From assembly GCA_026400415.1 (NCBI GenBank), contig JAPLPA010000259.1, positions 1 through 7,578 on the forward strand: DNA of 7,578 bases, read 5' to 3'. Of this stretch, positions 1 through 6,540 are shown in pieces. The position numbers were made by a program, and so were the translations under genes. Position 1 is the first letter of the stretch. Each line of letters opens with the position of its first letter. This DNA comes from Afipia sp. (lineage in GTDB: Bacteria; Pseudomonadota; Alphaproteobacteria; Rhizobiales; Xanthobacteraceae). The notes beneath the pieces are model-generated. The model saw nothing but the letters and a program-made list of their open reading frames with translations. It had not been told where the DNA came from and searched no databases.

Positions 1-689
1 GATCTCTAAGAAGAAGTCGGTGAAGATCACGCCAGCGGTGGTCGAGGAATTCCTTGGCGTGCCGAAATATCGTTACGGCGAGATCGAGACCGACGACCAG
101 GTTGGCGTTGTGACTGGATTGGCGTGGACCGATGTGGGCGGTGAGCTGCTCACGATTGAGTCCGTGATGATGCCCGGCAAAGGCCGCATGACGGTGACGG
201 GCAATCTGCGCGACGTGATGAAGGAATCGATCTCGGCGGCGGCGTCTTACGTTCGCTCGCGCGCGGTCACTTACGGCATCGAACCGCCATTGTTCGAGCG
301 CCGTGACATCATCCGCAGGCGTTGCGATGACGACATCCATCGTCTCGGTGCTGACCGGCATTCCGATCCGCCATGACGTGGCGATGACCGGAGAGATCAC
401 GCTGCGCGGCAGGGTGCTGCCTATCGGCGGTCTGAAGGAGAAGCTGTTGGCTGCTGCGCGTGGCGGCATAAAGACGGTCTTCATTCCGGAAGACAATGCA
501 AAGGATCTCACGGAGATTTCCGACGCCATCAAAGGCGGCATGGAAATCATCCCGGTCGCGCGGATGGACGAAGTGCTGGCAAAAGCGCTGGTGCGGGTGC
601 CTGTGCCGATTGTCTGGGAGGAGGACACCAAGGTTCTTCCGAAGGCAGACGTTGCGGACGATGCTGCTGGCGGTCTGACGGCGCACTGA
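1..689 (+). pseudogene. lon: Lon protease C-terminal part, frameshifted by a deletion at the active site
   Basis: Lon is a cytoplasmic ATP-dependent serine protease that degrades misfolded and regulatory proteins. The gene enters from the left edge. The frame from position 2 reads the end of the AAA+ domain and the start of the protease domain (KITPAVVEEFLG, then GIEPPLFERRDI). At 310/311 the Lon reading jumps to another frame, beginning SAGVAM at 312 and running to GGLTAH and the TGA at 687-689. Lon proteins normally have HVHVPEGATPKDGP between RDI and SAG, 14 residues or 42 bases; here only one base remains, so about 41 bases are missing. The original frame stops at 374-376. The catalytic Ser (312-314) and Lys (441-443, in GLKEK) fall in the second frame, so the predicted product would keep the ATPase part but have no protease dyad. 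The two halves are otherwise clean Lon sequence. This is either a real lesion or an assembly error. Confidence 0.9.
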
Positions 690-707
690 GCATTACTGCA
701 ATCAATC

Positions 708-735
708 AAAACGGCGTCCGAAAGGGCGCCGTTTT
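708..735 (+). terminator. Hairpin terminator after lon
   Basis: A 12-base arm (AAAACGGCGTCC, 708-719) faces its near-perfect reverse complement (724-735) across a GAAA tetraloop, with one G-U pair. The right arm ends in TTTT and the left begins with AAAA, so it could work in both directions. It starts 18 bases after the lon stop codon, where a rho-independent terminator is expected. Confidence 0.85.
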
Positions 736-769
736 CGTATGTTGAGAGCAACTTTCCGAAGATGCCGGG

Positions 770-797
770 TTGCGCGAAACATGCTGGGACCGCTAGA
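770..797 (+). promoter_or_regulatory. Possible sigma-70 promoter for tRNA-Val
   Basis: TTGCGC (770-775) and GCTAGA (792-797) are separated by 16 bases and lie about 37 bases upstream of the tRNA, downstream of the lon terminator. The tRNA needs its own promoter here. Both boxes match the consensus only partly, so this is a weak call. Confidence 0.3.
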
Positions 798-833
798 AGG
801 GGCGTGCGTTGCTGCTTGTTCGGCGCGCCTTAA

Positions 834-910
834 GGGCGATTAGCTCAGCTGGTTAGAGCATCTCGTTTACACCGAGAGGGTCGGCGGTTCGAATCCGTCA
901 TCGCCTACCA
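834..910 (+). tRNA. tRNA-Val(UAC)
   Basis: A full cloverleaf can be folded. The acceptor arm is GGGCGAT with ATCGCCT (one G-U pair at the end). U8 and A9 are followed by a GCTC/GAGC D stem. The anticodon stem is TCTCG/CGAGA around the loop TTTACAC, with anticodon TAC at 868-870. The T stem is GGCGG/CCGTC around TTCGAAT. The terminal CCA is encoded at 908-910. It decodes valine GUA codons. Its 3' end is the template for two displaced copies further right, which suggests it is an integration site. Confidence 0.95.
878..910 (+). repeat. tRNA-Val 3' end, copy 1 of 3 (candidate att site inside the intact tRNA)
   Basis: These 33 bases of the tRNA (variable loop, T arm, acceptor strand and CCA) are repeated exactly at 1598-1630. 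Their last 19 bases recur exactly at 3179-3197. The duplication of a tRNA 3' end downstream of an intact tRNA is the usual mark left by tyrosine-recombinase integration at a tRNA gene. Confidence 0.7.
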
Positions 911-1022
911 ATCATTTCGGCTAGTGAACTAATGCGGACATTCCCTCCAAAAGCACGCCTTTGAATCTTGCATGCGACCGATTATCCTGCTGCCGCTGCT
1001 GACGCAGTCGGGGACAATAGGC

Positions 1023-1508
1023 ATGGGTAAATCAGTCGCCTGTATGATTTGCGGGTTCGCAATACTCATCGTCAGTGACAGGATTGCGCTGGGCCAGTCG
1101 GGTTCGACGGGTGGAACAATCGGCAAGACCGATAAATCGGTATTGGGCGGGGAGGTGTCACCTAAAATCCAGCCTAAAAAAAGATCATTGCCAAAGGCGG
1201 CTACCCGAGCGCCTTCTCGACAAGGCGTCGGGGACGGTGGCGTGGCTAGATACGATGGGACGTGGACGGGGATAGTTTCGCCCGGCTGCTCGACTCCCGA
1301 CATCATATTATCCATTACCATATCCGGAGGCCAGATCATGGACCCTCACCCGATGGTGTCTTCCGGCACGATCACTCCGACGGGATCATTCCGCCTTGTC
1401 GGATTCGACGGCGGCGTCGGCACCGGGAGCTTCTCCGGAAACACAGCTTCAGGTTCCTACCGATCGACCAACGGCTGCGTGGGCAATATTCGGGCGACCA
1501 GGAACTGA
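1023..1508 (+). CDS. Small exported protein of unknown function
   Basis: The product is 161 residues if it starts at ATG 1023. An in-frame ATG at 972 would add 17 residues. I prefer 1023 because the protein then begins with a basic residue and a hydrophobic stretch (about residues 5-17) and a plausible signal-peptidase site near ALGQ (22-25); neither start has a strong ribosome binding site. The mature part has a Gly/Ser/Lys-rich, probably disordered region (about 26-75), then a compact beta-rich domain opening with YDGTWTG (77-83). Two cysteines (89 and 152) could form a disulfide, and the end is rich in Gly and Ser. Similar short exported proteins with an N-terminal GKTDKSV-like segment and a DGTWTG domain occur, as I recall, in Bradyrhizobium relatives, without a known role. 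It is the only gene in the first tRNA-flanked islet. Function unknown; periplasmic or extracellular location is inferred from the signal peptide. Confidence 0.7.
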   Translation: MGKSVACMICGFAILIVSDRIALGQSGSTGGTIGKTDKSVLGGEVSPKIQPKKRSLPKAATRAPSRQGVGDGGVARYDGTWTGIVSPGCSTPDIILSITISGGQIMDPHPMVSSGTITPTGSFRLVGFDGGVGTGSFSGNTASGSYRSTNGCVGNIRATRN

Positions 1509-1841
1509 AACAGACCGGCACAGGCTCAACAAAAAGTCGCCCAAAAACCCATATCTATCAATCGTTCTATATTTGAGCATCTCCGGTTGCACCGAGCGGG
1601 TCGGCGGTTCGAATCCGTCATCGCCTACCATTTTGATAACACTTGGAAAATCATTCCCCGGTTCCGGGTGTGTCGTATACACCACACCAAAGTGGATTTC
1701 GCATCGCTCCCCCGTCCGTTGGAAGAAAATAATACCGCTAGCGCGCCTCCGGTGTGACAATACCGCACAGGGAATGGGAAGCGCTTTGGCGTTGAGACCC
1801 CGGTTGGGCCGTGCGTCATGCCGCGACAACAGGGGACTTTC
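1509..1841. other. Gene-free stretch containing the middle tRNA-tail copy
   Basis: I find no credible gene here on either strand. It holds the second tRNA-Val tail copy (1575-1630) and the upstream region of the barrel gene. Short open frames crossing it include translated tRNA sequence and overlap both neighbours. No convincing -35/-10 pair or terminator hairpin was found. Confidence 0.6.
1575..1630 (+). repeat. tRNA-Val 3' fragment, copy 2 of 3 (islet junction)
   Basis: Bases 1598-1630 are identical to the last 33 bases of tRNA-Val including CCA. Recognisable homology extends left to 1575 (GAGCATCTC), the 3' strand of the D stem. The anticodon arm is altered by an extra base and several changes, so TAC is gone. 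The 5' acceptor strand and most of the D arm are absent, so it cannot be a working tRNA. It is followed by TTTT, as is copy 3, but not copy 1. It divides the region into two islets. Confidence 0.85.
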
Positions 1842-2852
1842 ATGCGCTCGGTATTGCATCGCGTTGTTTCGAACATTTTGACGCCGGTCGTTTTGATATC
1901 GATCGCGTACACGACTGACGTGCTCGGGCACGCCGCCGCTCAGACTCCACCTGTCGCACCCAAGAAAACTAACCTGGAGGTCATCCTTGCCGACCAGCGC
2001 ATTTGCTGGATTCGCGAACGGCGGGACAATAATGGAAATTGGGGCGAGGACCTTCTGTCCGATCCCAGACCGCGAACACCGAGTAACGTGAGAGACGGAC
2101 TGGACATCGGCAGTTCGGCGAATCCCGAACTGGTCAGGATCGGTAACGATCTTTATTTGAGGCCAAAGCGAGGCGATCGCGATTCAACGAATAGCGATTT
2201 GCGTTATCATCGAGTCCGGTGCCCCGATGTCGTGGGCAATCCCGATGGGATCTATCTGGGCCTCGAACTCATCAAGACCTTAAGCAAGGAAACGAAAACT
2301 GAAACGGTGGCCGCGACCGGTGCGTTCTCCAGCCAATATACCGACAGCAACGATCCGCTCGGCGTCGGGTTTGTGATTGGCAAGGACTTCACGCTTGGCA
2401 GAAGCAACTGGACCCTCGGTCCATACGCTTCGTTCGACTGGCTCAAAATGTCGGTCAATCACACCTTCGCAAACGGCGCTTATTTCGGAACCACGACGCA
2501 CTGGGTCATCAATGCTGGCGCAAGACTTGGATACAGGGTCGCACCGGGTTGGTTGATTTACGGTCTTGGCGGAGCCGCATGGCTCAATGAAGATCTCAAC
2601 TTCTCTTTCATCCCGGGAGTTTCGCAAAAGAACGTCACTACGCCGGGCGTCCTGGCCGGTTTCGGAACCGAATACCAACCGAGCGGCTGGCAGGTTGCAG
2701 GCAATCCGATTGCGTTGTCGGCCCAATACCAGCACATTTGGTACAACGACGCGACCTTCAACATGCCGACGCCGGCATCACCGGCCTTCAATTACGTGTT
2801 TAAGCGCGAAGACGACACCGTCAAATTCGGCGTGATCGTCCGGTTCAGATAG
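1842..2852 (+). CDS. Outer-membrane beta-barrel protein
   Basis: The product is 336 residues. I place the start at ATG 1842 because AGGGG (1831-1835) lies six bases upstream; an earlier in-frame ATG at 1818 would add 8 residues. Residues 1-33 form a signal peptide (basic start, hydrophobic VVLISIA, then HAAA before Q34). Residues about 35-130 are a soluble, charged, proline-containing region with two cysteines (55 and 127) that may pair. From about residue 136 (GIYLG) to the end the sequence alternates polar and hydrophobic residues with many Gly, Tyr and Trp, for example LGPYASFDW, INAGARLGYRV and LIYGLGGAAW. This resembles the small OmpA/Omp25-type barrel proteins of alphaproteobacteria. 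The C-terminus, FGVIVRFR, has a near-terminal Phe typical of barrel proteins handled by the BAM complex. It is the main gene of the second tRNA-flanked islet. Ligand or role is unknown; porin, adhesin or structural functions are all possible. Confidence 0.8.
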   Translation: MRSVLHRVVSNILTPVVLISIAYTTDVLGHAAAQTPPVAPKKTNLEVILADQRICWIRERRDNNGNWGEDLLSDPRPRTPSNVRDGLDIGSSANPELVRIGNDLYLRPKRGDRDSTNSDLRYHRVRCPDVVGNPDGIYLGLELIKTLSKETKTETVAATGAFSSQYTDSNDPLGVGFVIGKDFTLGRSNWTLGPYASFDWLKMSVNHTFANGAYFGTTTHWVINAGARLGYRVAPGWLIYGLGGAAWLNEDLNFSFIPGVSQKNVTTPGVLAGFGTEYQPSGWQVAGNPIALSAQYQHIWYNDATFNMPTPASPAFNYVFKREDDTVKFGVIVRFR

Positions 2853-2855
2853 GAT

Positions 2856-2872
2856 TCTGGAATTCTTCCAGA
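2856..2872 (+). terminator. Short inverted repeat just after the barrel gene
   Basis: TCTGGAA and TTCCAGA form a perfect 7-base stem around TTC, starting 4 bases after the barrel gene's stop codon. There is no run of T after it, so it may be a weak terminator, an mRNA-stabilising hairpin, or nothing. Confidence 0.3.
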
Positions 2873-2944
2873 GAACACTGACGCCCGTAGCGGATGCAGG
2901 GACACTTGTGTATCGAGATCGTGGAGATCACGCGAGGGGAAGCT

Positions 2945-3115
2945 ATGCCGGGACGCACGTTCGATATGTTGCTGCTGTCGGGACTTGCAGGCATCGTCAT
3001 GTTTGTCTGCTGCGCGCTGTTCGGTGGCGCATTTCTCGGCGGTGCATTCGATAGACAGCTTGGCACCGACGGAATTTCCGATATCAGCGCGCGGAAGATG
3101 TCGCCGCGCCACTAG
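2945..3115 (+). CDS. Small single-span membrane protein, 56 residues
   Basis: The start ATG at 2945 has AGGGGA (2935-2940) four bases upstream, a better site than any for the longer in-frame start at 2894. The protein opens with a short polar MPGRTFD. A hydrophobic segment of about 20 residues follows (LLLSGLAGIVMFVCCALFGG), with two adjacent cysteines, and continues into a glycine-patterned GGAFLGGAF, suggestive of helix packing. The last 25 residues are polar and end in SPRH. It most likely sits in the inner membrane. It lies 92 bases downstream of the barrel gene on the same strand, inside the second islet, and may be co-transcribed. I do not recognise a family. Chance occurrence of an open frame this short is possible, but the ribosome binding site and hydrophobic pattern favour a gene. 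Confidence 0.5.
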   Translation: MPGRTFDMLLLSGLAGIVMFVCCALFGGAFLGGAFDRQLGTDGISDISARKMSPRH

Positions 3116-3170
3116 GTCGCCAAGCGATTATTTGATCGCCTTAAGGCTGAACGCGGATTGCGTCAGCGGA

Positions 3171-3197
3171 GCGGCTCAAATCCGTCATCGCCTACCA
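3171..3197 (+). repeat. tRNA-Val 3' fragment, copy 3 of 3 (distal junction)
   Basis: The sequence matches the last 27 bases of tRNA-Val with two substitutions; the final 19 bases (AATCCGTCATCGCCTACCA) are exact. Like copy 2 it is followed by TTTT. It lacks the rest of a tRNA. Its right end overlaps the 3' end of the minus-strand gene that follows. Confidence 0.75.
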
Positions 3198-4565
3198 TTT
3201 TATCAGCGGTCGGCCGAAAGCCCGACTCCAGACAGTCAGAAAACGCGGAAACCATGAATGCGCGACAGCGCCTCGGTAAGCCCATGTGCGGTACTGAAGA
3301 CCGTCTTCCGACAGCAATTCCTGATATCCACCATTCGTCTCGGTTGCGTTGTGAATGTGCCGCAATATTTCCCGCGCGGATGACCGATATGTTTCGGTGC
3401 CTGAACCTTCGTCGTAGTCCAGCATACGGTCGGCGAATTCGACATTGAAAGTCGGCCACGCGGAGCGGCCCTGATAGGAGGGCGTCGCGATCCGGTGAAT
3501 GAATTTCTTGCGCGGATTCTCGGCGGATACAAAAAAGTGAAACGTATTCGGGATTCGGAAGCGCGGCTCCGCAAGAATGAGGTCGGTGGTGGCCGCAAAC
3601 AGCGCGCGCTCGTTCTGGTTTTTCAGATCCCAAAATCCGCGCTGAACATTGACGAAATCCAGTGCGATCGAGGATGCGGGCGTCGTTACGTTGCAATCCA
3701 GACTATGCGTGATGTAGCCGTTCCTGCCGAACAGCGCGAGCAGTTCCTGTTTGTAGTCCTGTAGCGTGCGACCGAGAATTGTCTCCAGTTCGCGCTGGTC
3801 CGACACGCCAAGCGCGATGCTGCGCAGAAAGGTGGCGTACACGCTCGCATTGGTGACAAAACGCAGACGCTCGGCACGCGTATCGGTTGCGGCAGAGCGC
3901 GGTGCGCCGACATCGCAAAGGATCGATGTCATGCCATGCGCCTCATAAGGCTCCAGACTGCTCGCGAGTTCGCTGACCGATGTTTTCAACTCGCCGCGAT
4001 ACTCGTCGAGCATCATCTGGCCAACGCGAGCAGCGTCAGCCATTGCGGCGTAAGGCGACGGCCTTCGGTCGGCACCGATCAGTTGCTCAACACCGGCGAG
4101 AATCCCCAAAAGCGTGTCGGACGGCAGCGCGAAATAGTTGGCACCGATGTGGCGGCCGCTTCCAACCGGAATGAGTGTCGTCGTGACGATCCCGGATCGG
4201 ACCGCGCCCAGCATCAGCCTCACGCTTTTTTCCAGCAAGCGGATTCGGCGGACCGCGTCCTCGGAACTCATGACAGTCTCGGGATCGAGAACGTCGGGAT
4301 AAAACCACGCAAAGTCGCGCGGATAATAGGCGGAGGCATGCGGTGCGCCGGTGACGAGAAAAGCCTCCTGCGCCGAAAATGCGCTGTTCATGGAATGCAA
4401 ATAAAGCTCGTCGATGGTCGAGGCGCTGGAATGCGATTTCCGCAAGAAGCGGTCGGAAAGGAAGTTGGCCGCCTGCAGACAATTGGCAACGCAGGTCGCA
4501 GCTACACCCCGATAAAACCGGTGCTCGATGTGTGAAGGCGAAGGTGCTTCCGAAATGCTGCTCAC
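3192..4565 (-). CDS. Uncharacterised 457-residue protein, possibly six-hairpin glycosidase-like
   Basis: The start is a GTG at 4565 with GAGGGA a few bases upstream. No signal peptide or membrane segment is evident, so the protein is probably cytoplasmic. The sequence is mainly helical, with aromatic-rich conserved-looking loops: YYPRDFAWFYPD (80-91), then TTLIPVGSGRHIGANYFALP in about residues 128-148, a NVTTPASSIALDF loop in the middle, and GRSAWPTFNVEFADRML and RTWAYRGAVAHSWFPRF near the C-terminus. Acidic residues in aromatic loops between helices recall alpha/alpha six-barrel glycosidases such as glycogen-debranching or glucoamylase-type enzymes, but I cannot assign a family or catalytic pair. 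The last codon (TGG) and stop (TAG) are read from the CTACCA of the distal tRNA-tail copy, so the present C-terminus is set by the islet junction. The gene converges on the islet genes and stands alone, with pepT and its partner upstream on the same strand. Confidence 0.8.
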   Translation of the reverse strand: MSSISEAPSPSHIEHRFYRGVAATCVANCLQAANFLSDRFLRKSHSSASTIDELYLHSMNSAFSAQEAFLVTGAPHASAYYPRDFAWFYPDVLDPETVMSSEDAVRRIRLLEKSVRLMLGAVRSGIVTTTLIPVGSGRHIGANYFALPSDTLLGILAGVEQLIGADRRPSPYAAMADAARVGQMMLDEYRGELKTSVSELASSLEPYEAHGMTSILCDVGAPRSAATDTRAERLRFVTNASVYATFLRSIALGVSDQRELETILGRTLQDYKQELLALFGRNGYITHSLDCNVTTPASSIALDFVNVQRGFWDLKNQNERALFAATTDLILAEPRFRIPNTFHFFVSAENPRKKFIHRIATPSYQGRSAWPTFNVEFADRMLDYDEGSGTETYRSSAREILRHIHNATETNGGYQELLSEDGLQYRTWAYRGAVAHSWFPRFLTVWSRAFGRPLIKW

Positions 4566-4648
4566 ATGTCCCTCATCGAATGCGACCCCGCCGTACCGGC
4601 GAATCTAGTCTGGAGCAGGCAATGATACCGCGCCTTAGCGCTATTGGC

Positions 4649-5233
4649 TCAAGGCCGGCGCATGAGCGTGAACTGCGATTGCGTCAGCCTGCATGTCTTG
4701 TCGCCGACACAATCCACGATGGGAATCACCTTGGCGTCGCGCACCAGATGCTCCCGCGTGTCTTCGGAGCGGTTTGGCATCAGGATCGACATTGCGGCGC
4801 GCATGGCGTCGCCGATCGCCGCATCGGCGGCGGCATCGACCTTGTCCGTCAGAATCACGGCATCGACAATGTCGGGATTGCGAACGTCGATATCGATAAT
4901 GATCAAACCGATTGGAAGCGGCGTCAGCGCGACGCCGGCAAACTTGCAGGTCCATCAATTTTGGCAAATCGAAAATAGGCGCCGCCCATCGGGGCGCGCG
5001 ATACACTCCGGTTTCGTATTTGCGCGCACGAGGCACGCCGCCAGATCCGGCGCGGCATCGAGATTTAGTTTTGAATTGCCTAGACCCGGCACGCCGTCCC
5101 ACGGACTGCCGTTCGCTTTGGTTTTATCGGCGGTGATGCTCAGGTCGTAAGTAACATCGGCGGCAACGCCTGTCCCCGGCGCAAGAAGCGCGAAACAAAC
5201 CGCTACGCAAATCATTGCCGCAAAGCGCGTCAT
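4649..5233 (-). pseudogene. Exported protein of unknown function, interrupted by an in-frame TGA
   Basis: ATG 5233 overlaps the pepT stop as ATGA, so translation is probably coupled to pepT. The first 25 residues are a signal peptide (MTRFAAMICVAVCFALL, then GVAA before D26). The mature part continues DVTYDLSITADK and PWDGVPGLGNSKLN. After RRLFSICQN (residue 92) a TGA occurs at 4957-4955. The same frame then stays open for 101 more residues (WTCKFAGVALTPLPIGL, LIIIDIDVRNPDIVDAVIL, then CVGDKTCRLTQSQF) and stops at 4651-4649. The text after the TGA reads as one continuous protein, so I treat it as one gene of about 194 codons with a nonsense codon. As read, the product is a 92-residue exported fragment. 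A sequencing error, a genuine stop, or low-level readthrough are all possible. Multiple cysteines suggest a periplasmic protein with disulfides. The family is not recognised. Confidence 0.7.
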
Positions 5234-6477
5234 GCTCTTTCCTCCCAGATCGCCGCAAGATGCACGATGGTCCGCACGGCGGCTTCCATGTCCTGAACGC
5301 TGACCCATTCGAGGCGGGAGTGGAAGGCGTGTTCTCCAGCGAAAATGTTGGGGCAGGGCAATCCCATAAATGACAGCCGCGAACCGTCGGTGCCGCCGCG
5401 AATGCTGCTGCAGACCGGTGCAAGGCCAGCGCGCCGGATTGCCTCCATCGCATTGTCCACAATGGCGGGATGCCGGTCGAGCACCTCCTTCATGTTGCGA
5501 TATTGCGGCTTGATGTCGAGCGTAGTGGTTGAGTGCGGGAAATCCTTCATCACGTCTTTGACGATGCGGTCCAGCAGCGCTTCTTTATCCTTCAATCCCT
5601 GTTCACTGAAATCGCGCACGATCAGCGAGAGCGTTGCGCTGTCGAGTCCGCCCTGAAGTCCGACCGGATGCAAAAAGCCGTCGCGGCCGTCCGTTGTCTC
5701 GGGTGACATCTCAGCAGGGAGACGATCGACAATGCGTGCGGCGATCTTCAGCGCATGCTCCATTTTGCCCTTGGCGAATCCGGGATGCGCGCTGACGCCC
5801 TGAATTGTGAGCGTCGCACCGTCGGCGGAGAATGTTTCATCTTCCAAATGGCCCGCACTCTCACCGTCGATGGTGTAGGCGAAATCGGCGCCGAGTTTTT
5901 TCAGATCAACCTTATCCGCACCGCGTCCGATTTCCTCATCCGGCGTGAACAGGATTTTGATGACGCCGTGTTTGATTTGCGGGTTGCGCATCAGCACGCC
6001 CACGGCGTCCATGATTTCGGCTACACCGGCCTTGTTGTCCGCGCCAAGCAATGTGGTGCCGTCGGTCGTAATAATGTCGTTGCCGATTTGATCGGCGAGG
6101 GCGGGATGTTCAGCCACGCGGATGATTTGCGCCGGATCGGCGATTAAGGCGATGTCGCCGCCCTGATAATCGCGAACGATCTGCGGCTTGACGTTCTTGC
6201 CCGTGCAGTCCGGCGAGGTGTCCATGTGCGAGCAAAAGCAAATCACCGGAACGGTCTTTTCGGTGGTGGCGGGCACCGTTGCATAGACATAGCCGTGCTC
6301 GTCCAGATGCGCGTCCTTGAGCCCCAGGTCACGCAATTCCTGTGCGAGCAGGCGGCCGAGGTCTTTTTGTTTTTCGGTGGAGGGGCAGGTGGGGGATGTG
6401 GCGTCTGATTGGGTGTCGATGCGAACGTAGCGCAGGAAACGCTCGGTGACTGTGTGGTCGAACGCGATGGACTTCAC
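5230..6477 (-). CDS. pepT: Peptidase T (tripeptide aminopeptidase, M20 family)
   Basis: This cytoplasmic di-zinc exopeptidase removes the N-terminal residue from tripeptides, finishing peptide breakdown for amino-acid supply. The protein has 415 residues, close to the approximately 410 of E. coli PepT, and matches it along its length. Metal-site motifs are all visible: SHMDTSPD (His84 and Asp86), GADNKAG (Asp147, bridging), TPDEE (catalytic Glu181 and ligand Glu182), IDGES (Asp204), and His386 near the C-terminus. The dimerisation (lid) domain lies about residues 210-325 and contains the SAHPG segment (His231). RGGTDGSRLSFMGLPCPN is the conserved C-terminal block. The start is GTG 6477 with GGAG seven bases upstream. 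The gene overlaps the following exported-protein gene by four bases, so they likely form an operon. The HU terminator separates it from hup, so it probably has its own promoter within 6478-6540, though I see no clear boxes. Confidence 0.96.
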   Translation of the reverse strand: MKSIAFDHTVTERFLRYVRIDTQSDATSPTCPSTEKQKDLGRLLAQELRDLGLKDAHLDEHGYVYATVPATTEKTVPVICFCSHMDTSPDCTGKNVKPQIVRDYQGGDIALIADPAQIIRVAEHPALADQIGNDIITTDGTTLLGADNKAGVAEIMDAVGVLMRNPQIKHGVIKILFTPDEEIGRGADKVDLKKLGADFAYTIDGESAGHLEDETFSADGATLTIQGVSAHPGFAKGKMEHALKIAARIVDRLPAEMSPETTDGRDGFLHPVGLQGGLDSATLSLIVRDFSEQGLKDKEALLDRIVKDVMKDFPHSTTTLDIKPQYRNMKEVLDRHPAIVDNAMEAIRRAGLAPVCSSIRGGTDGSRLSFMGLPCPNIFAGEHAFHSRLEWVSVQDMEAAVRTIVHLAAIWEERA

Positions 6478-6540
6478 GCCGCTACTCCGAAACGCCGCAG
6501 ATTGAATTTGCGCTGCATGTCAGCACAACAACACGACGCA

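Larger units (their letters stand above)
911..3197. mobile_element. Two tandem islets at tRNA-Val without an integrase
   Basis: The segment runs from the end of the intact tRNA-Val to the end of the most distal tRNA-tail copy, and a middle copy divides it into parts of about 720 and 1570 bases. The first part holds a secreted-protein gene. The second holds an outer-membrane barrel gene and a short membrane-protein gene. No integrase, excisionase or transposase reading frame is present in either part. The distal copy is more diverged from the tRNA than the middle one, which fits an older distal insertion followed by a newer proximal one. That order is an inference. Mobilisation by a recombinase acting in trans, or loss of an integrase by deletion, would both give this picture. 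Confidence 0.5.

Noticed and set aside
303..689. Independent gene starting at GTG 303 encoding a stand-alone Lon protease domain
   Set aside because: It begins only three codons before the catalytic serine and lacks the start of the protease domain and a clear ribosome binding site. It reads as the out-of-frame remainder of lon.
1575..1630. A second functional tRNA-Val gene
   Set aside because: The 5' acceptor strand and most of the D arm are missing, and the anticodon loop is altered by an insertion and substitutions.
1449..1931. Minus-strand open frame of 160 residues containing VGDDGFEPPTRSV
   Set aside because: That peptide is the antisense translation of the tRNA tail at 1575-1630, a known source of spurious proteins. 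The frame also overlaps two better genes and has no ribosome binding site or recognisable domain.
3163..3696. Minus-strand open frame ending in VGDDGFEPLR
   Set aside because: It runs over the distal tRNA tail and is otherwise an alternative frame of the 457-residue gene, with arginine-rich content typical of a shadow frame.
3936..4535. Plus-strand 199-residue open frame antisense to the 457-residue gene
   Set aside because: It lies entirely within a convincing minus-strand gene, has shadow-like composition and no ribosome binding site that stands out.
3156..4688. Shared 12-mer GATTGCGTCAGC at 3156-3167 and 4677-4688 as possible direct repeats flanking the 457-residue gene
   Set aside because: Identity does not extend beyond 12 bases, and about one or two such matches are expected by chance in a window this size. 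The second copy is also inside coding sequence.
4919..4957. Selenocysteine at the in-frame TGA, with a CGGCGTC/GACGCCG hairpin 17 bases after it
   Set aside because: The hairpin has a plain 7-base stem with a 5-base loop lacking the GGUCU-like loop and bulged U of bacterial SECIS elements. The spacing is also not clearly right, and the protein resembles no known selenoprotein. GC-rich coding sequence gives such hairpins often.
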